Positions 44,691 to 58,134 of a DNA stretch of 64,000 nucleotides are shown in pieces. Origin of the DNA: Syncephalis fuscata (Eukaryota > Zoopagomycota > Zoopagomycetes > Zoopagales > Piptocephalidaceae); the NCBI GenBank assembly GCA_025786725.1, contig JAHLTZ010000041.1, positions 1-64,000 of the forward strand. Reading direction: 5' to 3'. Under the pieces are notes generated by a model. The model saw nothing but the letters and a program-made list of their open reading frames with translations. It had not been told where the DNA came from and searched no databases. The translations under genes and the position numbers were made by a program. How positions within the stretch are numbered: the first letter of the stretch is position 1; the number at the start of each line of letters is the position of its first letter.

Positions 44691-46874
44691 TTAATTAGAA
44701 ACAATACTCGCATCGACAGTCGCTCCAATGCAACTAATAGTATCAACCAAAGCATCAATATCGGATTCATGTATACTTGAATGCATCGGAATACGGAAAA
44801 AAAGTGGCTTATTTGGCAATGGAGCATGATCCACCTACGATATTGATAGCATAAACAGCAAGTTACTAGACCATTATACAACTCTTACCTGAAACCTTCC
44901 GGATTCATTAACTTGTTTATGAATGTATTTTGTTACCTTGTTTAGTATAAATTGCCATTGCTCCGGATTTCTCTCCTTCAAATCCTTATCAATCCATGAA
45001 GGAAAATACCTGTTACACATAAGTATTGGGTTTATATTTTTACAAACACATTTCTTACCAAAAGCAAACGTTAAATGTGCCAACTGGGCTAACTAAACAA
45101 AAATTGTTTCTATTTTTAAGAGTGTTGACAAAATATCTTGCCAATTCAAATGAACGATCGACACGTTGATTAAATCCCTAGATTTAAACAGTTGAGTCAT
45201 CTATACTATTAGATAATTGGATTAAACTACCTTTGTACCATAATACTTCCAAGCTAAAAATAGCTTCAAGGCATCTCCGCGACGGCCACAACCAATACTG
45301 CCATCTCCCAGATCATAAACATTGCCATGAAATAGATAACCAGCCTTGCTTGCATTTGCTTCATGAAGTATTTTTTGGCTACGTACAATTATTAACGAGC
45401 ATTGCACGGGAACACCAAGCATTTTATGAGGATTGATAGTAAACGAGTCGGCCTATTGAATAGTGTTAGTCAACAATCCAATTATAGTTGCTTTTACCTA
45501 CCATTGATAATCCGTTAGTTAAACTATTGTAATTTTCAGAGAAAATGACTGAGCCACCGTAGCTGCCATCAACATGAAGCCAAAGATTGTAACGTTGGGT
45601 AATCATCCCAATCTCTTCAAATGGATCAAATGCCGCCTGCCAAAATAATGTGTTAATGTAAAATACATGGTTAAACCATCATCGCAATATCTTACCATAA
45701 CTGTTGTCCCGGCAGTTGCATTAACGTAGAATGGTGATTCACCGCGATGTAGCGATTCTTGTACACAGCGATCTATACTATCATCAGCAACAGTGATACA
45801 AAAAACCTTAAATAACCGACCTAATTCACTGGCAATCATGCGGCCTTGTTCATCACACGGCACTTTAATGACTTGGTCTATGCCAATGCCCATTGCCATT
45901 GCTGCTTTGTCAACGCTATAATGACCTTGCGCAGACGTAAACATGGTCAACACTTCGCCACGACGTCCACCCTCCTATAGTAGCAGTTTAGATCATATAA
46001 TCGGCCATTCTAGCTATTTACCCGCTTAATATGTGGAAATTTAACATTGCGGGCCGTAATAGCGGAAAGTAGATTGGATGCAGAACCTCCTGGACAAACT
46101 AGACCTCCTGCCTCCTATTAGACAGGCAAGTAAGCAATCATTTTTTACAGATCAACTCTATAAAAATAACTACTTACTGATCCAAAGCCGATTAAATTGC
46201 CAATTTGCTGGCAGACTTGCATTTCCATTAGTGTCACTACCGGCGATACATGGTAGACGTGAACGTTGGCATTCAAAATGCCCAATAACAGTTCACTCAG
46301 CACACCTGTAGATTACCTTTTAGCCTTTGCCAGTTATTTAGCATTAGTAAACTTGCCTATAGGATTTGTACTAGCATATAATTTATCCATAAACCGTGGG
46401 TTCCACGGATTGACACTATACTTTAAAGTATCATCCACCAATGGCCAGATGCCTACAATTATAAACTTAATCATCTTGTTAAGTATGTCATTTTTCTACT
46501 TTACCATCAAGACCAAGGCCCGTATCGGGTAAGGCAAAATCTATTTGTTTTTGAAGTTCGGAAGGAGGCAATGACCGTACTACAGGTGTTTGTAGACACT
46601 TGCCATCTTGTACGACTATGTACCCTTTATTTAGTATCACTGGTACACTGCGCCATTGTTACTTACAGTCAACGGCCATCTTTCGTATTTTACTTAAAAT
46701 AACATCAAGCTCTGCGGCATCCGGACATAAGCTATGCTTTATATCATCTATAGGTATATGGTCAATGTCTACACCACGAAGGTCAACTGGAACCGGCGCA
46801 GGAGACCGTGGTGGTGTAGGTTGATAATCGACTAATATCGATGAATTCATTGGTACTTGAGAGACTGGATTCAT
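44691..46874 (-). CDS. Group II PLP-dependent decarboxylase (glutamate / cysteine-sulfinate decarboxylase-like)
   Basis: Eleven exons thread in frame to 551 residues: 46667-46874, 46505-46615, 46357-46452, 46178-46305, 46022-46114, 45696-45974, 45502-45636, 45231-45452, 45059-45177, 44889-45009 and 44691-44834. Family blocks are HHVSPVVTLMEMQ, GGLVCPGGSASNLL, TSAQGHYSVDKAAMAMG, FYVNATAGTTV, LWLHVDGSYGG and the PLP-lysine motif INPHKMLGVPVQCS. GHYSVDKAA and CGRRGDALKLFLAWKYYG are closer to animal GAD/CSAD than to bacterial GAD or aromatic decarboxylases, in my judgement. The product could be GABA, hypotaurine, beta-alanine or an aromatic amine. The N-terminal 70 residues are Pro-rich. Intron 3 (46306-46356) starts with GC. 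The gene is bracketed by two inverted MITE-like copies. Confidence 0.88.
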
Positions 46875-47702
46875 GGCACAGCAATATAGTATGAGGATTT
46901 GAATAAAATGTATTGTCAGTTATGTTGGAATAGATGGTGCAATAAAATCAATCATTTATATGTCGTCCGCCACTAATGACGATAGTCTATGACTAACATC
47001 ATTGTTTTCATTGGTTGTTTTGCACGAACACGGCCATTAAAACATCATTCATACCAGCTATTTACTATACCGGATACTCACCGTTTCAAGATATGACGTT
47101 TGTCAGAATACTACTTCAAGAAGTGACCACGCAGGTGCGAGTGCTTTTTGAGTTTAGCCATACTGTTGTGGAAGTATCGGAGTAAATACTCGGGAACTTG
47201 GAAAACTATTTTTATTGGTCAATCATTGATAGTAAATTCCCATGCGGCAACAAATAGATCCGAATCTTGGAACTGTTCATTGATCCGAATCTTCAAGCAG
47301 ATGACCAATGATGTCTCATCTATTAACAGCACACGATAATAAAGAATTAATCAAAGTATTATTATTTGCACCGATTAGGGAGAGGAAACAGAGAAAGAAC
47401 GATTTATTGTCTAATAATCCAATGAATTCACTAAATCTATTATATTGGCTGATTTTTAACAAATCAGAGTTTAGTGTAAACTAAATCACTGAACAATATT
47501 ACGTCTATTTGAACAAACCATAATACATGTTGTGCGCAAATACAAAAGATGCGGTACAATGTACTGATACTAAATAGACTTGATATTATTACATTTAGTC
47601 AAAATATAATAATGAAATTCATTGGAATTTAATAGCAGGAAATCGTTTTTTCTTTCTCTCTAATGCAAAAGATAACAATTTGCTTTAGTTGATTATTATA
47701 TC
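46875..47702. other. Intergenic region with MITE-like repeat
   Basis: This region holds the decarboxylase promoter and the second MITE-like copy (47400-47691). A small plus-strand frame at about 47092-47184 (MTFVRILLQEVTT) and one at 47148-47339 are too short and featureless to call genes. Confidence 0.5.
47400..47691 (-). mobile_element. MITE-like repeat, copy 2 (opposite orientation)
   Basis: This is the reverse complement of 43613-43905. It ends only 11 bp before the stop codon of the pseudokinase gene, so it probably lies inside that gene's 3' UTR. Confidence 0.7.
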
Positions 47703-48927
47703 TCAAGCTTTTGGTGCCAATGGATACTTTTTATATTGTTCCAAATATTTCTGTGGCGTTGGAACTTTGTAAACACTGGCATCCATTAAAAGTTTGATTT
47801 TGTCGACCAGCGATTTCATAATTTGTTTAGATGTAGCTACGCCTATGGCTGCCGGTATCTTAGACGTACCTGCGTTGAAAAAGAATTCGTCGCGAAAATC
47901 GTTTATGCTAGGTTCCCAATATAGTCTGGTTGCCGATACCATTTCATAAATGGTCCTGCCGATAGCTTGCGTGTCCTTCTTCATGCTGTAGAAATCCTGA
48001 CGCTGATCACGCGGATTATTGCGTCGTGGTTTACCGTTTTGGTCATAATCCAGCGGCATTGATTCTTCATAGCCACTTATCCTCACCTTCGGTTTGCCAA
48101 ATGTACTAAGATTTACGCATATTCCTATTAAGAATAAACTATATTATTATTATTGATACAATTGGCAGACTTTTAGCTTACTATTAGGAGAAAGATTGCC
48201 ATAAGTTCTGCCAGCACGGTGTAAATAAGCAATACCTGCGGATTTTGTTAGTAGTTGATCATATTATACCAAAATAATATCCTACCACGCATTATTTGCT
48301 CCATTAACTTGGGCACAACCAAGGCTTTTCTCATTGCTGACATTCCACTAGTATATGTTATAACTGATTTCTCACAGTAGGATTCTGTTATGTAACAGCG
48401 TCCATCTTCCAAAGGAATGGAAAGTAAAGGGACAGTAAGAAATTCTCTTCCATCCATCGATACTCCTCGAAGATTTTTCCCCGCCATTATAAGACTCTAA
48501 TATTTTGTAAGTTTTCTAATAGCAACTCGATTTTACTTGCTATCTACCTACATTATATGCCAAAAAACGTTTATTTGCACCTGTACGAATTACTTCATTG
48601 TTGGGACAAATAATGTGTACATCCTTTTTGTTGTATTTGCCCAGAGCAAATGGTATATTTGCTGGATGAGGCAATAATTTAGTAATGGTAATGCCAGAGT
48701 TTTTGAAAAATGCATTTGGTTTATTTAGGGACTCTTGAAGAAACGTGGACGCTATACAATAATGTTAGTAGTGGTATTAGCCACATCTCTATCATAGATA
48801 GTAGTTTAAAGATATTACCTCGTTGACTTTCTGGTGTTATTGCAGCTCGTGCAGATATTAAATCTAAACTGAATAGCAAAACTAAACTGTTGAAAATAAC
48901 GATGGCACTAGGTCTATTGAATTTCAT
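47703..48927 (-). CDS. Predicted secreted pseudokinase
   Basis: Five exons fit in frame to 331 residues: 48819-48927, 48552-48751, 48286-48496, 48182-48235 and 47703-48124. The protein starts with a signal peptide (MKFNRPSAIVIFNSLVLLFS, cleavage near ISARA). The C-lobe has a kinase outline: helix E and catalytic loop read IAYLHRAGRTYGNLSPNRIC, aligning with the usual LH..G..HRDLKPEN. A DxxxxG helix F follows (DTQAIGRTIYEMV). The catalytic Asp of HRD is replaced, and the DFG position reads as ISGYEE. No glycine loop or VAIK lysine is evident. Family assignment rests on this loop pattern, so it could be a highly diverged active kinase-like protein. A secreted regulatory or effector role is possible. 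Confidence 0.6.
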
Positions 48928-49834
48928 TGTCGTATACCCGTGATAATCCTAATTCACTTTGTTTCTATAAAAAGTTGTGTCTATAAGTGCGATCACACAT
49001 CAAGTGTAAAGTTGATAAAAGCGATTTTAGCAAAAAGAGTTATTTGCTTGTTACATTCGTCTGTCAGGCTTTATAAATAAATACAAGTCTTTAATAGCGT
49101 TTTATAGTTAAGTTTTTCCGATAGAAATCACCTATTTGTAGATGAGTTGTAACTCAACCTGACATGATCTCCATTTAAAGCAATGGAGGATTTGGCAGCG
49201 GATAATTAATCCTTTATTTAGATTTCTATAATTAGCTTTTCAAACGTTTTTTAGAAAATGTATAGCAACTGTAGTTTTCTATGCATTGAGTTTTACACTT
49301 TTGATGAATGTATAGCAAACATTATCATCGAGTAATAAAGCGCATTAATCAATTTAAAGCAGCTCTTCTTTCTAAAACTCTATGGCTGCTCTTAATATTT
49401 ATTACAAAATCTCCCTTCAAATATACCAATGACAATGCTGCACAAAAGGCTGTCACATTTGAATTTGAATTTTATAGAATTCTTAGCTGGAAAGTATATT
49501 AATTACATTCCATTTATCATTGTCGTTATAAATATATTCCCGTTAGTTTATCCATATACTGATTAATTCCTATATATCTGTGTACATGGATTCATTCTAT
49601 TGCCATTATGCTTTATACACTAGTATAATACTGATTAGTAATAACAAGCATCGAGCAACGACTAATATCAGCTTATCACAAGCAATAATAAAACAGCTTA
49701 TTGTTAAAAAGAACACTTTAATCGCATTATTATATTGCTTGTAAATAACAGTAATAATTACCAAAATTGTGCTATTTATTAACAATGCACCAACACTGCA
49801 ATCATCTAGTTTGTATGAATTTACATAATATTTA
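48928..49834. other. Intergenic AT-rich region
   Basis: About 0.9 kb between the pseudokinase start and the TFIP11 stop. No convincing gene or RNA was seen; short open frames look random. Confidence 0.5.
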
Positions 49835-52800
49835 TTAAGCAATCATTTGATTCATCAAATCCAGTCCACGTCGGAATCCATCCTGTATACGTGGATGCTC
49901 TCTAATTTCTTCAGGGAATAAATTCTTCCAATACATGTACCTATCGTTTAAACAGTCAGCATCTATTAAATCAGCACTATTGTAGTTATACTTGCCATTC
50001 GGTGACTTCATCATAGTTCGGCTTGCCTTGCAACCAAAGTGAAAGTAATTCAAGCCATTTTGGAAAGAATTCCTGTTCAAGCAGTTGGGCCATGGTGGTT
50101 GTCGGTAACATCGGCAGCCACGATAGTACCCATTCCAGTGGAGCTAATAGCATGACTCGTTAGATATAATAATTAAATACAAAAGCCAAACTTACCTAGA
50201 TCTTGTTGCTGTGGATTAACTTCAAACTCAACTCGTAGCGCCATGGTCAGTTTGGGCAATATAGTGGTAGTAAGTAGATGGTCCATATCTACAGATTGGA
50301 ATACACCTTGCCACGGCAAAAGTACATCCAAAGCTGATGGATCCGACGGGTGCCATTGCTGCAATATTACCGTGTACTTGTGTCGGATAGGCGTCCATAG
50401 CTCTTCCATCCATTCACCTATTAGTGTTTATTGATACGTTATTGCTACATCATAAAACGGATTCGCTGCTAATACTTACTCATTACTGGCAACCAAGGAT
50501 GAAGCCATGTATGAATCTTGACCGGGTCCTGTCGTGGATTCCAGTCGTCTATGGCACGACGTAATTTTGGCAATATTACTTGATGACAAATATTATCAAA
50601 TATAAATTGCGGCAATAGATCTTTCCATTGCTCGAATAGCATAACCGCTGGATCAGAATTGTGTGGATCCCATTCATTACTAACCAGGATTAGTAAATTA
50701 ACCATTATTGGCACTTTTACTTACTTTAAAGTGGATCGAATACGCGGTAACCAGTAATGATAAAACATGCTTTCATAAGCAGTCATTACACGTTCCTGCT
50801 TTTTATCAATGGTAGGTGTCGGCCAATGATGCTGGTATACATCATTATCGCCATTATTTGTATGTGGTGCGGGAGTGTTTACAAATGGACGCCATTTCCT
50901 TATTTCCTCCACTAAACAAGCCGGATCTTTTAAAGGTTCCCAGTCCGCCGATAATTGATGTCGTACCTAATTAGTTCAAATTAATATTATTATACGTTTA
51001 TTAAATATATTTACTTACCACTGGAACTAATAATGCTATTACAAGATTATCTAACGATAATTGCCCATACTCTTTTACATACTCAGTATGTAATTTAATT
51101 AAATATTCTTCATAAACTGTCATTGACAGCTCTGCTGTTAAAGCATTATCCTTTGCTAGTGTCTGGCATGTTTTGACCAAGCCCATCACCTGTTCTAACC
51201 GTTTAATATCTACCATACACATATTAGTGTTGCTAATAGCTGCTATATTTCTTTCCTTGCTACCTTGCTGTTCGTGTGTTATCTTTGAATCGAGTAAATT
51301 AGCCTCTGTTTCTGCCTCTGTGTGCTGGGCCGTCAATAGTCGCTTCTCACGACCACATCGTGCAACATCTTTACGCGCCATATCGGTTAACAAGTCCAAA
51401 TTATGTCGCAATTCCATAAATCGAGTAGATGCAGCCCTTCCCGTCGGTGTTGATCGAATATCCGTTGAAGTAATGGTGCGTACCTGTGGACCAGTATAAT
51501 CTACCACCATCGTTTGACTTTGTTGTGCCGTTTCTTGCTCAGCCAATGCAATCACCTCATCAACTGTACGATACGTAATTTTCTTTTTACGAGGCTGTGC
51601 TGATCTTTGACCTCTGCCTAATGATTTCTTCATCCAACCGGGTATATCATTTTCTTTTGCAGTCTTTTTACTTATTCTAGCTCGTTTCTCATCTTCTCCT
51701 CCGAATCACTAGCAGCCAGACCTCGTCTATTAACATTTGTATTAACACCGTGCATTTTATTTATAATCATTCCAATAACAACTTACTTAATTTCATCTTC
51801 TCGTGCCTGAGCAGTCTTTTCTTTAAATCCACCAAAGGCAATGCCCATAGCCTTCGGTCTTAACTTAGTCTCAATTGGTCGAGCAATACCCTGGCCTGAC
51901 TCGCCTAGACCGGTGCCCTATATAAACTTATTAATTGGATATATTACTCTATCTGTATATACTTTACTTACCGGTACGTGGCCCATCTTTAACAGTAGCT
52001 TTGCACCAAGACCGGTTGTATGTTTGGCCCAGTCTGGAGCATGGTCATCGTCACCAATGGCTCTATTACTTTCTTTAGATCGTTTTCCTTTTCCCAAACC
52101 ATTCTTTGAAAAGCCATGCCCACTTCTATTACGCGAAGAACCAAAAGCAGTGGGTATATTGCCTTGTAGATCACCATCACCACCATTGACATCTTCAACA
52201 CTTTCACTAAAACCAAGTCTACTTGTTGATGCTGTAGGCGAATGTTGTGCACCAAGTCCCATTGTTGTATTGGACATACCCAATCCAAGACCGCCTACGC
52301 CACCACGATGATCATCGTATTCTTCTTCTTCTTCTTCTTCTTCATCAACATTCATTGATGCTGTATCAAGCGATATAAATTCCTCTTCTGGATCTTTTTG
52401 TCTACTCGATGATGCTGATACAAATGCAATATCGCCACTGTTAATTTAATTAATATTTAGCTATACTAGTCTGGTGCAATTTATTACATCTAGACAACTT
52501 ACCTAGCAGATGAACGTGATAGTTACGACTTCTATCGTGTCGTCCCTCGTCGTCATTAAACACGCCATAGGTTTGTTCATCACGTCCTCTAGATGACCAT
52601 GGGCGTTTTCGTGATGAATGATCTAGTTGGCTGTTTAAGTCTACAGTCCCTTGTCTTATTTCTATTATAACTTACTTTGAAAGCGCTCTGCTTCTGCGCG
52701 TAAATCATTAACAGATACATTAAGTCTCCTTGCTTCCCTCTCTAGCTCTTCATATTCCGCATTCTGATCATAATCACCATTTTCCTCTTCTCCTGAAGAG

Positions 52801-52844
52801 CTTGTGCTATCTTCAGCGAGTAATTCCTGTTTTCTACGACCCAT
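49835..52844 (-). CDS. TFIP11: TFIP11 / Ntr1 (Spp382) spliceosome disassembly factor
   Basis: TFIP11/Ntr1 recruits and activates the helicase Prp43 to disassemble intron-lariat spliceosomes. The start at 52844 opens an acidic region (MGRRKQELLAEDSTSSSGEE). The G-patch is clear (TTGLGAKLLLKMGHVPGTGL, then GQGIARPIETKLRPKAMGIA). The long GCFC/TIP domain follows, with repeated W-rich blocks (WDPHNSDPAVMLFEQWKDLL, WHPSDPSALDVLLPWQGVF). The C-terminus is PNYDEVTEWYMYWKNLFPEE. The last intron (49941-49995) starts with GC and its removal restores this conserved end exactly. One base is missing near 52516, before the exon encoding SGDIAFVSASSS. Confidence 0.88.
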
Positions 52845-52941
52845 AACGAATAAGTATTAATGAATTTAGACGTGTCAATAGATACAAGCACTAGAATCTT
52901 TATTTAAACGAAACTGTATTCCAGCCAATCTAGTTTATTAA

Positions 52942-55884
52942 TTAAACTGGATTGGTGAAATGACTACCTAATTGTATACCATCATTTTGATGTAACATTT
53001 CTAGCACCAATTTGCGCTGATAAGCATCATTGTTATTAGCGCCATCATTATTTTTATCCAGTTGTTTGAGGAACTGGATTACACGCTTTGGTCTGCAGAA
53101 ACGAAGCATACTATGGCTGGTTTTACAGGGAAATAAGCGTTTGCCACTACCATCCACTTGTTGCTGATCCACCAATAACTGTGCCAATTCACGAAAGTCG
53201 GAAATGCCATAATCTGGCAGTAATGCAGAACAGATACCATGCAACATAAGAGCTTATCTTAAAGGTTAGGCTACATAATAGTTATTATACTTTATTACTT
53301 ACTTGTTGTGCGTTGTCGTAAATCAAAGCCATTGGCTATAATTCGCTTATCTGTAATACGTCGTTCATTGCTATTAAAGGTAGGTTGCGATTCAAGTGAT
53401 GATAGTAGCTGATAGGCTGCCTCACCTCCTACCATGCTAATAGTTTATCAAAATTGATATTTTAGCTTATTAAAATTACTAATTAATGCCATTTACCTTG
53501 CATCAAGTATGATTGGTTCGGGGAAAGTTGTATCCACTGCAAATTCATACGATTCCAAATGCTGTTCAAACTTTTGATTGTTTTCTCTAAATAATAAACA
53601 GTTTTAGTGTCAATACATTAAGTTATTGTATTAATATTTACCGTGCCAGCCTAATTGCCACTAGTCCATCGGCATGTACACCAAACCATATATCTTCACT
53701 TTGACCAATAATTCTAGGACTATCACTTGCTACTGAGTACTGGTTAAATGAAGTAGACTGATAGGCTGTAGCATTGATTTTTACTTGCTGCCAATCAACC
53801 ACCATATCTTCAGTCATTTTACGCGTATATAATGGCGATTCTTTGTTTGGACACTGCCAAAATAAAGAATTAGTAACATTTTGTTTATTCAGTGGAGTTG
53901 AATCAACTGTAGAATGAGCTTGTATTTGTTGATTACTATTTGGAAAATAGTCTTGTATATAATTTGTTTGGTTATCCGATGATAACTCCAAACCAGGTGA
54001 TTTCTTTATTAATTTACGACTATCAGTGTCACTGACTAATTTTTGTTGTTGTATTGGACTGATCGGCGAAGGTGGCGTAGCATGTTTAGTATTGCTATGA
54101 TATGACTTTGTTGTCCATTGGCTTTTATGAAATTTGTTTTTCTTGAGCTTTTGTTTTTTCATTGAAAATGAGCGATTATAATAAAGCGATGACTTCTTTG
54201 GCGGTGTATTTATTATGCTAATTATGTTTATTATATTTTATTATACAAGTATATTGTTATGTTTAATAAATACAATATGTAATTATTTATATAAACACGA
54301 GATGTATACTTACTTGTTTTCTGACTTATATATTAAGTCTTGGGTATTGTCATCATCTGAATAATTTACATCTAGCGAATAGACATGATCGAGTAGTCGA
54401 TAAATAGAATCCATAAGTGTTTTAGGATCACGAAATAACACACGATCCTTACTTGGGACGATATTAACTATTATCAAATAAGTATAATGTTCTAATGTCT
54501 TAATTCCTTACCATCATACATATTTGTAGGCATTTCCAGTTGCATAAACATAAAAAGTGATTTATTGCTTATTTTATCTACTTATTTATTAGATAAATAA
54601 TGCTATTAACTTTATTAGTTACCTAATTTGCCATTAAAAGTATTAGAATAAGCTTGACGAACTGCTCGTTCAATATTGCGAATATCATCGACTATCTTCA
54701 TTGGACGACCATTAATATAAATTGCTGGTGATTGTGTTGTGTACAAATAGGTAGGATCTATTAACAAATATTTTAGACAAATAAATAGCGTAGTAAATTA
54801 TATTACCTGAACCTATTTGTGGTAACAAAGCAGTAATAGTTATATTATTATCACGCCACTCTACTCTACGCAAATGATCGGCCACAGTCTTTCCTAATAG
54901 AGTAGCTACTTTGGCCTGTGTCGTGACACCATCTCCAGTGGATGTCCATTCTTTATGCACACCATGTGACCAATAGCGTAGATTGAAATGAATATTGGTA
55001 TTCGTAAAAGCATAACAGCGCAATGTCTCTGTCACGCAGCCTATAATACTTTTAATAGATGTTTGTTCAGCAAGCTAATTATTTACAAATCAATTAATAT
55101 TAACCATCAATTTAAACAATAGTCTTACTTTACGTCTCACTGGCAATCTACCAAACACATTTTGAACAATGACACTTGTGCCTGTCTCTCCACTAGTTAA
55201 ATGAGATCTAATAAATAATTGAATTAGTATCATTTTATTTATTAAACCAGCACTTACTTGTTGATCTTGCCACAAGCATCTAATTCTATTAGAGTGGCCA
55301 TGGACTCGCTGCTTACTCGCGTGATTATTGTAACATGGCTTGTTGTACACAGAGAATGTATCACCTCTCCTATTTAATTGTATTTATTATATATTATGTA
55401 ATAACAACTAGTACTATTACCTCGAAAACCAAATGTCCTTATCTGATCTAAATCTGTTGTATGCCGCAGTTTACTTGTACAATATTGCTGCCCCACTAGA
55501 TGATGATCCTTTATAGCAATTCCTATACCATTATCTTTAACCTATTACAATGCAATAAATGACATGTTTATTATGAATATGTATGTGTATGTATGCATAT
55601 ATGCAAACTACGATACAAGTGCATATAGCCTACCATAATAGTATCGAGTCCACCTTCAACAAGACGAACTGTAATATTAGATGCCTGGGCATCCAGTGCA
55701 TTTCTAGCCAGTATTAAGCATGTTACTTTTTAAGCTTTGCCAAGAGTACTTACTCCACCAGTTCCTTAACCACACCGACCACTTCTGTTACTATTGGGCC
55801 TGCCACCAAACGTTGAGCAGTTTCGATTGGCAACTGTTGAACAGTGTTTGTAGATTTAACGTCTACTTGCTGTGGTGCATCCAT
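52942..55884 (-). CDS. MutL-family mismatch repair protein, PMS1/MLH2-like
   Basis: MutL proteins couple mismatch recognition to repair. The N-terminal GHKL ATPase is complete: QQLPIETAQRLVAGPIV, VKELVENALDAQA (motif I, with the Glu and Asn), VKDNGIGI (motif II), and TFGFRGE (motif III). The S5-fold and linker follow (INGRPMK, VNIVPSKDRVLF). The C-terminus (MLHGICSALLPDYGISD, then CRPKRVIQFL) recalls human PMS1/yeast Mlh2 rather than PMS2. I do not see the DQHAxxERxxxE endonuclease motif, which fits that assignment. The gene has many short introns; I chose the start at 55884 (MDAPQQVDVK). Confidence 0.82.
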
Positions 55885-56408
55885 TATAAATGCCTATATT
55901 AATTAATTGTTGATCATCCAACTATTTACTAATATATAGGAGAACAAGTAACATCGATGGGTTGCGTTGGTGATTAATTCATTATCATTGGTGTAAAATC
56001 TCCGAACAGTCACACCCACATTTTAATGATGCTTGCCAACCTTCGCGTAACTACGCACCACTACAAAAGGCATGGCCGTTGCTGGGCATTCCATTGCAGT
56101 TTATTTTATCACTGACGACGACAGTAGACATGGATGGTATGAAAGAGGTAGATAGAAGACTTTAGCACGTATGAATCCACACATCCATATCATATATACG
56201 CACAAAAGTAACAAAGAGAGCAATTGCCAGAGAAAAAGAAAGAAAGAAAGGACAAATCTAGCGTAGTAAAGATACGAATAGTACATTTACTACAATCCAT
56301 TATTTCTACTATATCTACTAATAACGCCATTTATTATCTGTTTAAAATTAAACTTGATATTTTTAAGCATAGCTGGAGAATAGACGTGTTTACGTTAGGC
56401 CAATAAGC
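55885..56408. promoter_or_regulatory. Divergent promoter region, MutL gene / F-box gene
   Basis: The 524 bp separate two divergent start codons. The sequence near 56228-56252 is a purine-rich GAAA tract on the plus strand. No specific element can be named. Confidence 0.45.
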
Positions 56409-58134
56409 ATGGCCACCTTAACGAAACAGAATAGTCCGTGTGTTACAACACTTGTATCTACTATCCACGCTAATGGAGTAGCTACTTCAATTTCAGTTGA
56501 AAATGAAGCAACAATGACCACAGTTACTACTACTACGACAACAACAACACCGTCATCTTCTGAAGCATCTAGTAATTCAATTTCATATGAGGCAATTGTA
56601 ACTACTGCTGAAACGGTAGTATCATCCACTTCTTCTTCCGCTACTTCTACTTCTACTTCTTTATCTTCTTCACCGCTGCCGTGTCGATTACTTATGCTTC
56701 CGCCTGAATTGGTGCTAATTATACTTTGTCGACTCGATTTAGTAACACTTTACCGAATACGTCGATTACACTCAAGTTGGACACCATTAGTACTTGATGC
56801 ACTAACGCGTCATTTGCATCGTACTTCCGTGTTGCTCACCTTTGAACAAGAGGAGCGTTGGCGACTGCGAATTGAAATACCATTTTTACACTTTGATGCT
56901 CGTACATTACTGTGTACATTTGTGCCGCAGCGGGATCCACGCACGGCACGTCGCTATTATCGTTCACTCTTTCTCCGACAGCCTGTATTACGAGCGGTGA
57001 GACGCCAAACACGCTGGGATCGTGGGCATGGCATTTGTATTTTACGACGAAGTGCCAATTTACTTGATCGTCCATGGGCCGTTGAAATTCAACGACCAGG
57101 CTTGCATCGTATTGCTCGTCAAGATGCAGCTGGCCGTGACTGGGAGTGTGTTTATTATGTAACAAGAGACCGACCCATCTCATCAACAACAACAACAAGT
57201 CCACTATTATCACCAGTGAATACAATTAATAATAATACAAATATAACTACATCTGTTCATAACAATCATAGCAATAACACTAACACTACTAGTGGTACTC
57301 ATCATCCGGCACCATTCTCATTAGCATCACCTACTATGGATTTTCTTGTACCTCATGACAGAAATGATATTATTATGGAACATGCACCGGCAGCACTATT
57401 AAGCTCATTAATGCCATTATCGCCAAATCTATCGACGATAACACCATCTCGCTTTATCAATACTGTTCCCTCTATAATAAAACACCACCACCGGTGAACA
57501 TCGTCGAAGTGGTGAGCGTTGGTTATGCCCTGCCATATTCCAGTGCCATTTAGGCTTTCTAATTGGCATTGGTGCATCAACACCGATTACTGCGGTATCA
57601 GGTAGAGAGACACGAAAGGTTCTACGTGACCCTGATGCCGATCTTGTTCGCTATGAGCCCGGAAAGCCGCCACCATCCTTTTCAACAATGGCCTGGCTTG
57701 CTCGATGGTTTAATCGTGTCATCTCACCACATCAGCATTATGATAACACACGATTCAGTAGTGAAAGAAGAACTGCTTCAGCCTTTCCACTAAACTTTCA
57801 AAACCGTCCAATGACTGCTGAAGCATCACTTCGTGCTCATCATCAATTACCATTGTTACGCTACACCTCTGCACCCATTCCTTTAAGCAATACAACTGAT
57901 TTACCAAATGATAGGCGCACTTTATCAACATTACAAGCAAACAGTCGTTCATTATTCTCTAACTTTGTTTCTTTAATCAGTCTACGTCGACATCGACTTA
58001 TTCAAACACCAACGACTACTGCTGCCACTACAGGGTCAGCTGCCACATTGGCGTCATCCTCACGTACCACTGCCACAACTGCTACTACAGTTACTACTAC
58101 AACGGCACCTGTATTCCGAGTTTATGAACACTAA
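56409..58134 (+). CDS. F-box protein with Ser/Thr-rich tracts (one frame break)
   Basis: F-box proteins bring substrates to SCF ubiquitin ligases. Residues 1-95 are Ser/Thr-rich low complexity. The F-box follows (LMLPPELVLIILCRLDLVTL, then YRIRRLHSSWTPL). Downstream is an Arg-rich region without a recognisable substrate domain, then Asn/Thr-rich segments, and a TTTT-rich tail ending FRVYEH. The frame from 56409 stops at 57497, but the next frame carries on smoothly from the same point (GERWLCPAIFQCHLGFLIGI) to 58134. Removing one A from the run at 57479-57482 joins them into exactly 574 residues. It is intronless. Known SCF regulators (CSN subunits) are also in this window. Confidence 0.72.

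Noticed and set aside
47092-47339. Small plus-strand open frames between the decarboxylase and the pseudokinase
   Set aside because: They are short, unsupported by any motif, and have no clear exon partners.
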